Source of the DNA: Bacillus sp. V5-8f
GTDB taxonomy: Bacteria; Bacillota; Bacilli; Bacillales; DSM-1321
DNA: 64,000 nt
Assembly: GCF_002863565.1 (NCBI RefSeq)
Contig: NZ_PGUW01000005.1
Coordinates: 372,001-436,000, forward strand
Reading direction: 5' to 3'
The notes under the pieces are model-generated. The model made no database searches and was not told where the DNA came from. It worked only from the letters and a program-made list of their open reading frames with translations. Position numbers and translations under genes: made by a program. Shown here in pieces: positions 58,076 to 64,000 of the stretch (the stretch's first letter is position 1; the number at the start of each line of letters is the position of its first letter).

Positions 58076-58882
58076 TTATTCGAATTGTGACAGGTATTTG
58101 CGGCTGATCTCAGCACCCTTTTTCGGATTTTCGTAGCTGTCTAATTCTACGGTGATCCAGCCATCAAAGCCTGATTCATTTAAGATTTGGATCATTTCAT
58201 CAAACTTTTGATGCCCAGCTCCCAAAGGAAGGAACTCACCGTCTTGATAGTCTTTTAGATGAACATATTTGATTCGGTCAATGTATTTTCTAATTACTTC
58301 TACTGGATCTCCGCCGCCAGCCTCAATATGTGCAGTATCAGGCACTAGATTAATAGATGTTAGTGGCATTAATTGATCCAGCTGTTCAGGTGATTCAACA
58401 TTCGTCCCTAAATGAGGGTGGTAACTTGGAATTAAATTGTATTTTTCAGCGATCTTAACTACCTCGTTTAAAGCGTCGCCCAAATCCTTGTAATCGCTTT
58501 CTAATATGCCATTGGCACGGACTGCTCCTCCACCGACAACAAGATGCTGTGCCCCAAGTTCAGAGGCCAGAGCAGCTACCTCTTCTATTTTTATAAGCTC
58601 TTCTTTTAGGATATCAGGGAAAATAAAGTTTCCTCCTGTATATACTCCAATGAATTCAAGAGAGGTTTCTTCCAACAGAGCCTTAAATTCGTCTTTTTTC
58701 TCTTTATATTGCATTAAATTCCCATCAAATATTTCAAAGCCTTTGTAACCGGCTGCACTTATGTCCCGTAATGCTTCTTCCGTTGAACCGTTAGCAAGGT
58801 AGTATAGATCTTTCACCGAAGTAACGCCAGCTGGGTGTCCGACTACTCCTCCCCAAGTATTGGTTTGGTATCCTAATTTCAT
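58076..58882 (-). CDS. TIM-barrel sugar isomerase/epimerase-family protein (TIM-B, copy 2)
   Basis: 268 residues, close paralogue of copy 1 (39501-40310). It shares MKLGYQTNTWGGVVGHPAGVTS, LKDISEAGY/RDISAAGY, FIGVYTGGNFI, VGGGAVRANGI, SYHPHLGTNVE, PDTAHIEAGGGDPVEV and the end GAEISRKYL. The same presumed metal ligands are kept. GGAGGGAATGCAAG precedes the ATG. It is the first gene of the copy-2 operon, with a perfect TGTAATCGATTACA operator about 100 bp upstream. It is preceded by the LacI-type regulator gene in the same direction. Confidence 0.87.
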   Translation of the reverse strand: MKLGYQTNTWGGVVGHPAGVTSVKDLYYLANGSTEEALRDISAAGYKGFEIFDGNLMQYKEKKDEFKALLEETSLEFIGVYTGGNFIFPDILKEELIKIEEVAALASELGAQHLVVGGGAVRANGILESDYKDLGDALNEVVKIAEKYNLIPSYHPHLGTNVESPEQLDQLMPLTSINLVPDTAHIEAGGGDPVEVIRKYIDRIKYVHLKDYQDGEFLPLGAGHQKFDEMIQILNESGFDGWITVELDSYENPKKGAEISRKYLSQFE

Positions 58883-58981
58883 CTTGCATTCCCTCCATTA
58901 TAAGTATCAGAGTGTTTGAAATTGGTAGATGTGTAAATTCCACTTGCGGAACTCCCTCACCTCCCTAACGATCACTTTAAT

Positions 58982-58995
58982 TGTAATCGATTACA
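58982..58995 (-). promoter_or_regulatory. LacI-type operator before the copy-2 operon
   Basis: Perfect palindrome TGTAATCGATTACA between the regulator gene and TIM-B2. Confidence 0.75.
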
Positions 58996-59019
58996 AAATA
59001 CTTATTAAAAATAGTAAAG

Positions 59020-60015
59020 TCAAACACTTTTACTCGAATCTCTAACAATCAACTTATCTTCCAAAATGTATTGATTTTTATCAAGCTCATCCTTGTTGAT
59101 TAATTTAATTAATAATTGGATCGCTTTTTTTCCAATTTCATAGGATGGCTGGGCGATCGTTGTTAATGAAGGCTCAAAAATGGACGCAAATTTTATGTCA
59201 TCGAAGCCAACAACTGATATATCTTTTGGAACACCCAAGCCTTTTGATTTAACGGCTTTTATTGCTCCAATTGCCATTTCATCGTTAGCTGCGAAAATAG
59301 CAGTTGGCGGAACATTCAGCGCCAGGAGTTTTTGCATGACATTATAACCGCTTTCAAAAGTAAAATCGCCTTCCTGCACTAAAAGTGAATCCATTGGAAT
59401 GCCATGCTGGGCCATTGCCTGTTGAAACCCTTTCAGCCGGTCCCTTCCCAATACACTGTCAAATGGGCCGGTGATCGTGGCAATCCGTTTATGCCCTAGT
59501 GAAATCAAATGTTCGGTTGCTTTTCTTGCACTGCTGACATTGTCTATCGAAACTGTGGGGATTGTTGTTCCTTCCGTATATTCACATGCAATGACAACGG
59601 GATATTGTTTCGCTACATCCTCCACAACTTCTCCATCAACTCTGGCTGTCAGCAAGATCATTCCATCTGCTTTTTTCTGGCGCAATATATTTAAGTATCC
59701 GCTTTCACGTTCAGCGTCATTAAGAGTATCTCCCAGTAAAACTTGGTAACCACTGTCGATAGCGACGGATTCTATTCCGCGAAGCACCTTGGAGAAAAAA
59801 GTATTGGTTATGTCAGGAACAACCACGAGAATCGTTTTTGTTTCCAATCTTCTAAGCTGTCTAGCCAGAATATTAGGTTGATAGTTCAATGATTCAATCG
59901 CTTTTAACACTCTTTCGGTGGTATCTTTTTTCACGTTCCCCGATTTGCTAAGGACCCTAGAAACAGTGGCGGTGGAAACGTTTGCCTTTCTAGCGACATC
60001 AACTATCCTTACCAT
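59020..60015 (-). CDS. LacI-family transcriptional regulator
   Basis: A 331-residue repressor. The N-terminal HTH is VRIVDVARKANVSTATVSRVLSKSG (about 2-26), followed by the hinge helix region SLNYQPNILARQLR (about 48-61). The effector domain (about 62-331) is of the ribose-binding type, with SIDNVSSARKATEHLISLGHKRIATITGP and ANDEMAIGAIKAVKSKGLGVPKDISVVGFDD. AAAGGAATATAAT precedes the ATG. A perfect TGTAATCGATTACA lies 62 bp upstream of its own start, and further copies precede the sugar operons. It very probably represses the whole sugar region and itself; the inducer is likely a pathway intermediate. Which site it binds is inferred from the family and context. Confidence 0.9.
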   Translation of the reverse strand: MVRIVDVARKANVSTATVSRVLSKSGNVKKDTTERVLKAIESLNYQPNILARQLRRLETKTILVVVPDITNTFFSKVLRGIESVAIDSGYQVLLGDTLNDAERESGYLNILRQKKADGMILLTARVDGEVVEDVAKQYPVVIACEYTEGTTIPTVSIDNVSSARKATEHLISLGHKRIATITGPFDSVLGRDRLKGFQQAMAQHGIPMDSLLVQEGDFTFESGYNVMQKLLALNVPPTAIFAANDEMAIGAIKAVKSKGLGVPKDISVVGFDDIKFASIFEPSLTTIAQPSYEIGKKAIQLLIKLINKDELDKNQYILEDKLIVRDSSKSV

Positions 60016-60076
60016 ATTATATTCCTTTCGAATTTCAGCTTGTGTTCTAAGTAATTGTGACTATCTTTGAACTTAT

Positions 60077-60090
60077 TGTAATCGATTACA
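60077..60090 (-). promoter_or_regulatory. LacI-type operator before the regulator gene
   Basis: Perfect palindrome TGTAATCGATTACA, consistent with autoregulation. Confidence 0.72.
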
Positions 60091-60533
60091 TTTTTAATTG
60101 CAATAATTTTTTGGACTTTTATTTAAGTTATTTTTATACGGCAATCACTTTCATTTAGTTCATTGGTAACATTTTGATATGACCATGAAGGCTATCTATA
60201 TTACCTTCACATCCTGCCGATATACTACGAAAATGCTGTATAACCGCAATTGTGAATATTTGAGGATATTACGAAAAGATATGGGCAGCCATGAAAGAGA
60301 CACTTGAAGATTTGTTGACTATTGGTTTTATTGAAGCTCAAAGACTATACTTAAAAAGTAAAATTGTAAAAACAAACACGATGATGGAAGATTTGTTATG
60401 TAAAAACCGCTCAAATCATAGGAGGAGAACTGAAAAAAGGGATTTTGTATCGAACAATTGGAATAGGGACACACGGCGTTTAGAAGCTTTCCTGAAAATA
60501 CACATACATGCTCCTAATCAACAATCCATTATT
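60091..60533. other. Intergenic region, possible frameshifted remnant
   Basis: An open frame from ATG 60291 reads ETLEDLLTIGFIEAQRLYLKSK and MMEDLLCK. In a neighbouring frame AQIIGGELKKGILYRTIGIGTHGV continues to a stop, the two joined at a run of five A near 60400. This could be a decayed gene, but I do not recognise it. Nothing else is supported here. Confidence 0.25.
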
Positions 60534-60565
60534 AAAAGTGGGGATGGCATGGCCCTCCCCTTTTT
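60534..60565 (-). terminator. Terminator after the first OsmC gene
   Basis: AAAAGTGGGGATGGC pairs with GCCCTCCCCTTTT with small mismatches; the minus-strand continuation is CTTTTAATAATGG. Confidence 0.6.
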
Positions 60566-60570
60566 ACTCC

Positions 60571-60996
60571 TTAGATTTCTTTCTCTCCTTTTACTCCATT
60601 AAGGGAGTAACTCACTGATACTTGAGCATTCAAGGACTGTGAAACCGAACAATATTTGTCTTTTGATAACTGAATTGCCCTGATGACTTTATCTTCAGGC
60701 AGTTCCCCTTCCAGTGCATAATGAATATGAACATCCGTAAACCTTCTTGGATGGTCTTCTGCCCTGGATCCTTCTACTTCCATTTGAAAGGAGACAGGGT
60801 TCAAACGCATTTTTTTCAAAATAAGAATAATATCAATTCCTGTACATCCAGCGACTGCATTCAATAGCAATTCGGTAGGTCTTGCGCCGCTGTTTTTACC
60901 CCCTGATTCTTCCGCTGCATCCATTGTGATCTCATGCCCTGAAGGTGTAGTACCGGAAAAAGCCATGTCACCAGTCCATTTTACTGTTGTTTTCAA
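60571..60996 (-). CDS. OsmC/Ohr-family protein (first)
   Basis: A 141-residue OsmC-like protein. The two redox cysteines of the family are placed normally: Cys in NAVAGCTGIDIILILKKM (about 57) and Cys in KDKYCSVSQSL (about 122). GGKNSGARPTELLLNA is the active-site Arg/Glu region. Dimeric family members reduce organic hydroperoxides or act on related electrophiles. I chose TTG 60996, which follows AAGGAGTGATCAGT; the GTG further upstream falls within the ribosome site. It lies beside a second OsmC gene and an OYE gene, suggesting a shared response to reactive electrophiles or peroxides. Confidence 0.85.
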   Translation of the reverse strand: MKTTVKWTGDMAFSGTTPSGHEITMDAAEESGGKNSGARPTELLLNAVAGCTGIDIILILKKMRLNPVSFQMEVEGSRAEDHPRRFTDVHIHYALEGELPEDKVIRAIQLSKDKYCSVSQSLNAQVSVSYSLNGVKGEKEI

Positions 60997-61090
60997 ACTG
61001 ATCACTCCTTCTCATTCAACTTACATTAATATTAACTGGCTTTACATGTAACATTCTAGGATTTATTATCCATCTTTTCAAAACAAGCAC

Positions 61091-61139
61091 AAAAAGAAAG
61101 GAGCAGACTCACGATGAACATCATCGAGTGCCTGCCCCT
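61091..61139 (-). terminator. Terminator after the second OsmC gene
   Basis: A long imperfect hairpin (61101-61139) is followed on the minus strand by TTTCTTTTTG. Confidence 0.8.
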
Positions 61140-61144
61140 ATTTC

Positions 61145-61585
61145 TCAAGCTTTTGTCCAATTTGTTTCCATTGGTATGCCTGCTGCCGCAAGAGTAGCAT
61201 AGATTGGGCAACGGGAATCGGTGACCCTTTGCAGTTCATCAATGCGTTCCTGCGATTCATTCGTTTTCACTTTTGCTGCGATCGTTACGCTTTGAAAGTA
61301 GGGCTTAACATTAGGATCGCCCATAAAACCTCTGCGGTCCAATACAGCCTTAATATCAAATTCAATTCCTTGTAGATCAAACTGCATTTCCCTGGCCACA
61401 ACGTTAGCGACGATATTCTCACACCCTGAAAGTGCACTTAGTAATGTCTGCAGGGGATTAGGGCCTGAATCCTGGCCTCCCATTACCGGCGGTTCATCTA
61501 TGGTAAGTGTGTGATTACCCGCTTTTGCAATGGTTTGCAGCCCCTTTGAAGATCCCGTAACATGAAAATTTATGATATTTTCCAT
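61145..61585 (-). CDS. OsmC/Ohr-family protein (second)
   Basis: A 146-residue OsmC-family protein of a different subgroup from its neighbour. It has GGQDSGPNPLQTLLSALSGCENIVANVVAREM with the first cysteine (about 54) and TDSRCPIYATLAAAG with the second (about 125). FDIKAVLDRRGFMGDPNVKPYFQSVTI is characteristic of YhfA-like members. The likely role is thiol-based detoxification of organic hydroperoxides in the cytosol. AGGAGGTATACGAGG precedes the ATG. It follows the OYE gene by 90 nt and is probably co-transcribed with it. Confidence 0.85.
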   Translation of the reverse strand: MENIINFHVTGSSKGLQTIAKAGNHTLTIDEPPVMGGQDSGPNPLQTLLSALSGCENIVANVVAREMQFDLQGIEFDIKAVLDRRGFMGDPNVKPYFQSVTIAAKVKTNESQERIDELQRVTDSRCPIYATLAAAGIPMETNWTKA

Positions 61586-61675
61586 CCTCGTATACCTCCT
61601 GATTTGGGCAGTTTCAACATCAGTTTCATTGTGTGCCTTTTCAGCCGGAATATTCCGGTTTACGAAAAAGTCGTT

Positions 61676-62797
61676 TTAAACCCCAGGGAACCATCCAGGT
61701 GTATTAATGATCGCTTGCCACAGCGGATCTGGGATGACGAGCTCTTTTTGGGCATTTTTGTCGATCTTTGTTACGATTTCAGATTCTCGTCCTTGTTGTA
61801 CCTTCTGTACCCAATCCGGATCCATGATAAGTACACGGCCCAATGCTAAAAGGGGCACTCCGGTTTCGAGGGCTTTTAAAGCCTCATCTGCTGTATGAAT
61901 GGAGCCTACTCCTATTACAGGTACCCGCTGTCCTGCCTTTTCCATAATTAATTCGATGCGAGGGCGATTATCCTCAACACCCCGTCTTGGTTCAGACCAG
62001 AAATCTTGCAAGGAAACGTGCAGATAATCCAAGTCTTTGGCTGCCAGCGCATCAACAAACGCCAATGTATCTGCCATTGTAATTCCCGGTGTTTCAGGCT
62101 CCTCCGGTGAGAATCGGTATCCAACGATGAATGGTTCTTTTGCATACTCAGATACTGCCTTCTTCACTTCATCAATAACAGCTATTGGGAAGTTCATACG
62201 CTTTTCTAGGCTGCCGCCCCACTTGTCTTCGCGGCGATTGGAGTGCGGCGAGAAGAACTGTTGAATTAGGTAGCCGTTCGCACCATGGATCTCAACACCG
62301 TCATAGCCTGCTTCAATGGCACGGCGTGTAGCTTCACCAAAATCACGGATAATTGATTCAACTTCCGCTTCGGACAGGGCCCGGGGAACCGGCTGCCCTT
62401 CCCCTTCTGGTGCAACAGCGCTGGCACTGACAGTTTCACCATTTGGCACTAACTCTGGCGGGCACATACGTCCGCCGTGGAAGATTTGCAAGACCGCTTT
62501 TGCACCTTGCTCTTTAATAGCAGTGGCTAACTGACGTAAGCTTGGAATCAATTCGTCCCTGTCAGCACCGAATTCGCCATGGAACCCTTTACCGTTTTCA
62601 GTTACATATGTACAGGCTGTAATAACCATTCCCACTCCCTTGGAACGGCGTATATAGTAGTTTACTTCCTCATTCGTGACCGTACCATCAGGATTTGAAG
62701 AGAAATTCGTCATCGGTGCCATAACAACGCGATTCTTCAATTGAATGCCGTTACGCAAAGCAAAATTTTCAAATAAAGGTGCATACTTATTATTCAT
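61676..62797 (-). CDS. NADH:flavin oxidoreductase, Old Yellow Enzyme family (YqiG-like)
   Basis: A 373-residue FMN-dependent TIM-barrel ene-reductase. ATG 62797 follows GGAGGGATTACATA. It has the FMN-binding start NRVVMAPMTNFSSNPDGTVT, QIFHGGRMCPP (substrate His region), and the family hallmark DGVEIHGANGYLIQQFFSPHSNRREDKWGGS (about 178-208). GVGSIHTADEALKALETG is the phosphate-binding end of FMN. It reduces activated C=C bonds of enones, quinones or nitro compounds with NAD(P)H. Its grouping with two OsmC proteins and a quinol-monooxygenase-like ABM protein suggests an electrophile/quinone defence operon. The physiological substrate is unknown. Confidence 0.87.
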   Translation of the reverse strand: MNNKYAPLFENFALRNGIQLKNRVVMAPMTNFSSNPDGTVTNEEVNYYIRRSKGVGMVITACTYVTENGKGFHGEFGADRDELIPSLRQLATAIKEQGAKAVLQIFHGGRMCPPELVPNGETVSASAVAPEGEGQPVPRALSEAEVESIIRDFGEATRRAIEAGYDGVEIHGANGYLIQQFFSPHSNRREDKWGGSLEKRMNFPIAVIDEVKKAVSEYAKEPFIVGYRFSPEEPETPGITMADTLAFVDALAAKDLDYLHVSLQDFWSEPRRGVEDNRPRIELIMEKAGQRVPVIGVGSIHTADEALKALETGVPLLALGRVLIMDPDWVQKVQQGRESEIVTKIDKNAQKELVIPDPLWQAIINTPGWFPGV

Positions 62798-62857
62798 TAT
62801 GTAATCCCTCCAGATTATAAAGTGCAAAATTCACCTTATCAAAAATACCAACAAAGG

Positions 62858-63151
62858 TTAAATTTTTTCAGTTGCCCGGTACTTTTCTACTTGTATTGGT
62901 TCAAGCAAGAATTGATCCAAATCTTTGACAAAAGATTTAAAGTGCTCTGTTTGTTCATGTTGTTCAATCGCTTGGTCATCCTTCCAGACCTCTAAAAAAA
63001 CAAAGGAATTATCATGGGCAGTATCCTCAAATAATTGATAGCTAATATTCCCCGCCTCTTCCTTGGAGTGAGAAATCACTTGTTTTGAATGTTCCAGAAA
63101 AGCTTCACGCTTATTTGGTTCGACCTTCAAATGGGCATGAATGATGATCAT
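62858..63151 (-). CDS. Antibiotic biosynthesis monooxygenase (ABM/YgiN-like), copy 2
   Basis: 97 residues and clearly paralogous to the copy at 44114-44407: MIIIHAHLKVEPNKREAFL, AGNISYQLFEDTAHDNSFVFLEVWKDD, EHEQTEHFKSFVKDL. AAAGGAGAGAGGAAGAAAC precedes the ATG. It begins the likely transcription unit with the OYE gene (60 nt apart). Family members such as YgiN oxidise quinols, which fits a quinone/electrophile stress group. The paralogue in the sugar region may have a different role. Confidence 0.83.
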   Translation of the reverse strand: MIIIHAHLKVEPNKREAFLEHSKQVISHSKEEAGNISYQLFEDTAHDNSFVFLEVWKDDQAIEQHEQTEHFKSFVKDLDQFLLEPIQVEKYRATEKI

Positions 63152-63292
63152 GTTTCTTCCTCTCTCCTTTCATAAAGAATTCAATATATCTTTCCCTTTG
63201 AAATGGGATGAAAACCCTCAAATAGTATCCCAATGAGGATAGCCCTTAAAAGGATACGTTAAGGAGGATTTACATTTCATTAGTTCTTGCAA

Positions 63293-63691
63293 CTATTGAT
63301 GCTCAGCATCAAATCTTTCCACTTTTTTCTTATCAATAGCATTTACAATATTGACAGTGGCTTGTTTCTTGGGTGCGTTCCTAATTTCATTTAACTTCGC
63401 CGTCAATTGTAAAAACCACGGTTCATCCTTTGTTAACAGGGCAAGGTCAATTAAATCAAGCATCTGTTGCTCATTGACTTTTTGTGAAACGGAAAGCTTC
63501 TGAATGGATTTGCTTGCAAGGCTAATTGACTTTCCAACGATGGTTTCGTTATCGCTTTCTATCACAAATACTTTTACTAATCCCTGTAAAGAATCTACAG
63601 ATACAATATATCCAGTGACCAATTCTCCTTCTCTAGATCTCCCCATGACCCAGTCACTTGTTTCAAATTGATTTTTTCCGTTCATTGCCAT
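63293..63691 (-). CDS. IDEAL-domain protein
   Basis: A 132-residue cytosolic protein. The N-terminal half looks like a small beta-barrel (WVMGRSREGELVTGYIVSVDSLQGLVKVFVIESD). The C-terminal half carries an IDEAL domain, EQQMLDLIDLALLTKDEPWFLQLTAKLNEI (about 74-103). That is a short helical hairpin found in Firmicutes proteins such as YpiB and in some ComK-related proteins. It probably mediates protein contacts; no enzymatic motif is seen. ATG 63691 lies close after AATAGGA. A second ATG at 63685 has slightly better spacing to the same site. The function is unknown. Confidence 0.72.
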   Translation of the reverse strand: MAMNGKNQFETSDWVMGRSREGELVTGYIVSVDSLQGLVKVFVIESDNETIVGKSISLASKSIQKLSVSQKVNEQQMLDLIDLALLTKDEPWFLQLTAKLNEIRNAPKKQATVNIVNAIDKKKVERFDAEHQ

Positions 63692-63752
63692 TCCTATTCA
63701 CCATCCCTTGAAATTGTTATTAAAAAAGTTACAGTTTATATAAAAATAATAA

Positions 63753-64000
63753 TTACTGAGTTTGTCTAAGTTTTTCTAAAACAGAGTTTAACGTAATTTG
63801 GTCCAGGTATTTCTCCAGATGATTTTCAGCATCATGGAAAATTTGGTCCATGACTGCCTGAGTCCCTGATGAAACCGGACAATCTTCCTCAGGGTTTCCT
63901 GTACACCAGTTAGGTTTCAGGGACCCGCAAGATACCGAACGAAACACTTCTCCCAGAGTAGCTGCCTCCGGATCACAGTCTAGGATGTATCCTCCTCCTA
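63753..64000 (-). CDS. Rrf2-family transcriptional regulator (N-terminus beyond window)
   Basis: Only the C-terminal ~81 residues are visible, because the gene runs off the right edge. GGYILDCDPEAATLGEVFRSV is the Rrf2 beta-wing and following helix (family pattern GGGYxLxxxPxxITLxDVxxAxE). Cysteines follow in SCGSLKPNWCTGNPEEDCPVSSG, spaced like the Fe-S or redox-sensing cysteines of NsrR/RsrR/YwnA-type members, and then a helix with VMDQIFHDAENHLEKYLDQITL. It therefore probably senses nitrosative, oxidative or electrophile stress, in keeping with the OsmC and OYE genes next to it. Whether it regulates them is inference. Confidence 0.8.
   Translation of the reverse strand, partial: GGGYILDCDPEAATLGEVFRSVSCGSLKPNWCTGNPEEDCPVSSGTQAVMDQIFHDAENHLEKYLDQITLNSVLEKLRQTQ

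Noticed and set aside
60291-60602. 103-aa plus-strand frame upstream of the OsmC genes
   Set aside because: Only its first part has protein-like composition. The later part is low quality and runs through the OsmC terminator. Treated as a possible frameshifted remnant, not a gene.
1-64000. CRISPR array, prophage, integrase or transposase
   Set aside because: No regularly spaced identical repeats with unique spacers, no cas-like genes and no transposase or integrase motifs. The 20-nt arrays are degenerate and have no spacers of CRISPR length.

Overview
The window looks like a chromosomal segment of a low-GC, spore-forming member of the Bacillaceae. The clues are strong AGGAGG-type ribosome binding sites, hairpins followed by T-runs, and a set of Bacillus-type genes: niaP, helD, dhaS, ampS, a cwlO-like endopeptidase with a WalR box, opuFA/opuFB, bioY-bioB under a BirA-type operator, a Spo0E-family peptide, an IDEAL-domain protein and pssA. 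I saw no rRNA operon, tRNA, intact insertion sequence, phage module or CRISPR array.

Layout. 0-26 kb is mixed housekeeping, stress and signalling. It holds a lipase-like fragment, a Spo0E peptide, a possible type I toxin locus, niaP, a PAS-GGDEF-EAL membrane protein, helD, dhaS with a promoter and cre site, ampS, a flavin monooxygenase-like protein, a HAD phosphatase, the cwlO-like gene, a CPBP protease, a tightly packed EAL / DNA-binding / chemoreceptor operon, an orphan LytTR regulator and opuF. 26-34 kb holds a NitT/TauT-type ABC importer beside a GntR regulator, an HMG-CoA-lyase-family gene and a class III CoA-transferase; shared TTGTATACAA operators link them. 34.5-60 kb is a large sugar-catabolic region. 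It has four Gfo/Idh/MocA oxidoreductases, six TIM-barrel isomerase/epimerase-family proteins, three paralogous sugar-binding lipoproteins, one ribose-type ABC ATPase and permease, a zinc alcohol dehydrogenase, a polyol-permease-like MFS carrier and a LacI-type regulator. It is interrupted only by bioYB, pssA and an ABM protein. 60.5-64 kb is a redox/electrophile group: two OsmC proteins, an Old Yellow Enzyme homologue, a second ABM protein, an IDEAL protein and the C-terminal part of an Rrf2 regulator.

How it works together. The sugar region contains the same four-gene block twice: TIM-A, Gfo-A, Gfo-B, TIM-B. Copy 1 is contiguous (35.9-40.3 kb). In copy 2 (50.8-58.9 kb) the ABC permease and ATPase sit between Gfo-A and Gfo-B, and a binding protein sits between Gfo-B and TIM-B. 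Nearly every transcription-unit start in the region carries a TGTAATCGATTACA palindrome or a close variant, which fits control by the LacI regulator at 59.0-60.0 kb, possibly overlaid by CcpA. By family logic, imported sugars are oxidised to keto-sugars by the Gfo enzymes and processed by metal-dependent TIM-barrel lyases, hydratases or epimerases. Levoglucosan and other keto-glycoside pathways are the nearest described analogues. The substrate cannot be read from sequence.

The observations most worth a second look are the duplicated keto-sugar block with its operator network, the GntR-linked CoA-transferase/lyase/importer module, the EAL-HTH-chemoreceptor operon, intergenic arrays of degenerate motifs in 20-nt register, a 5S rRNA-like fragment, and a CPBP gene that appears to start at ATT.
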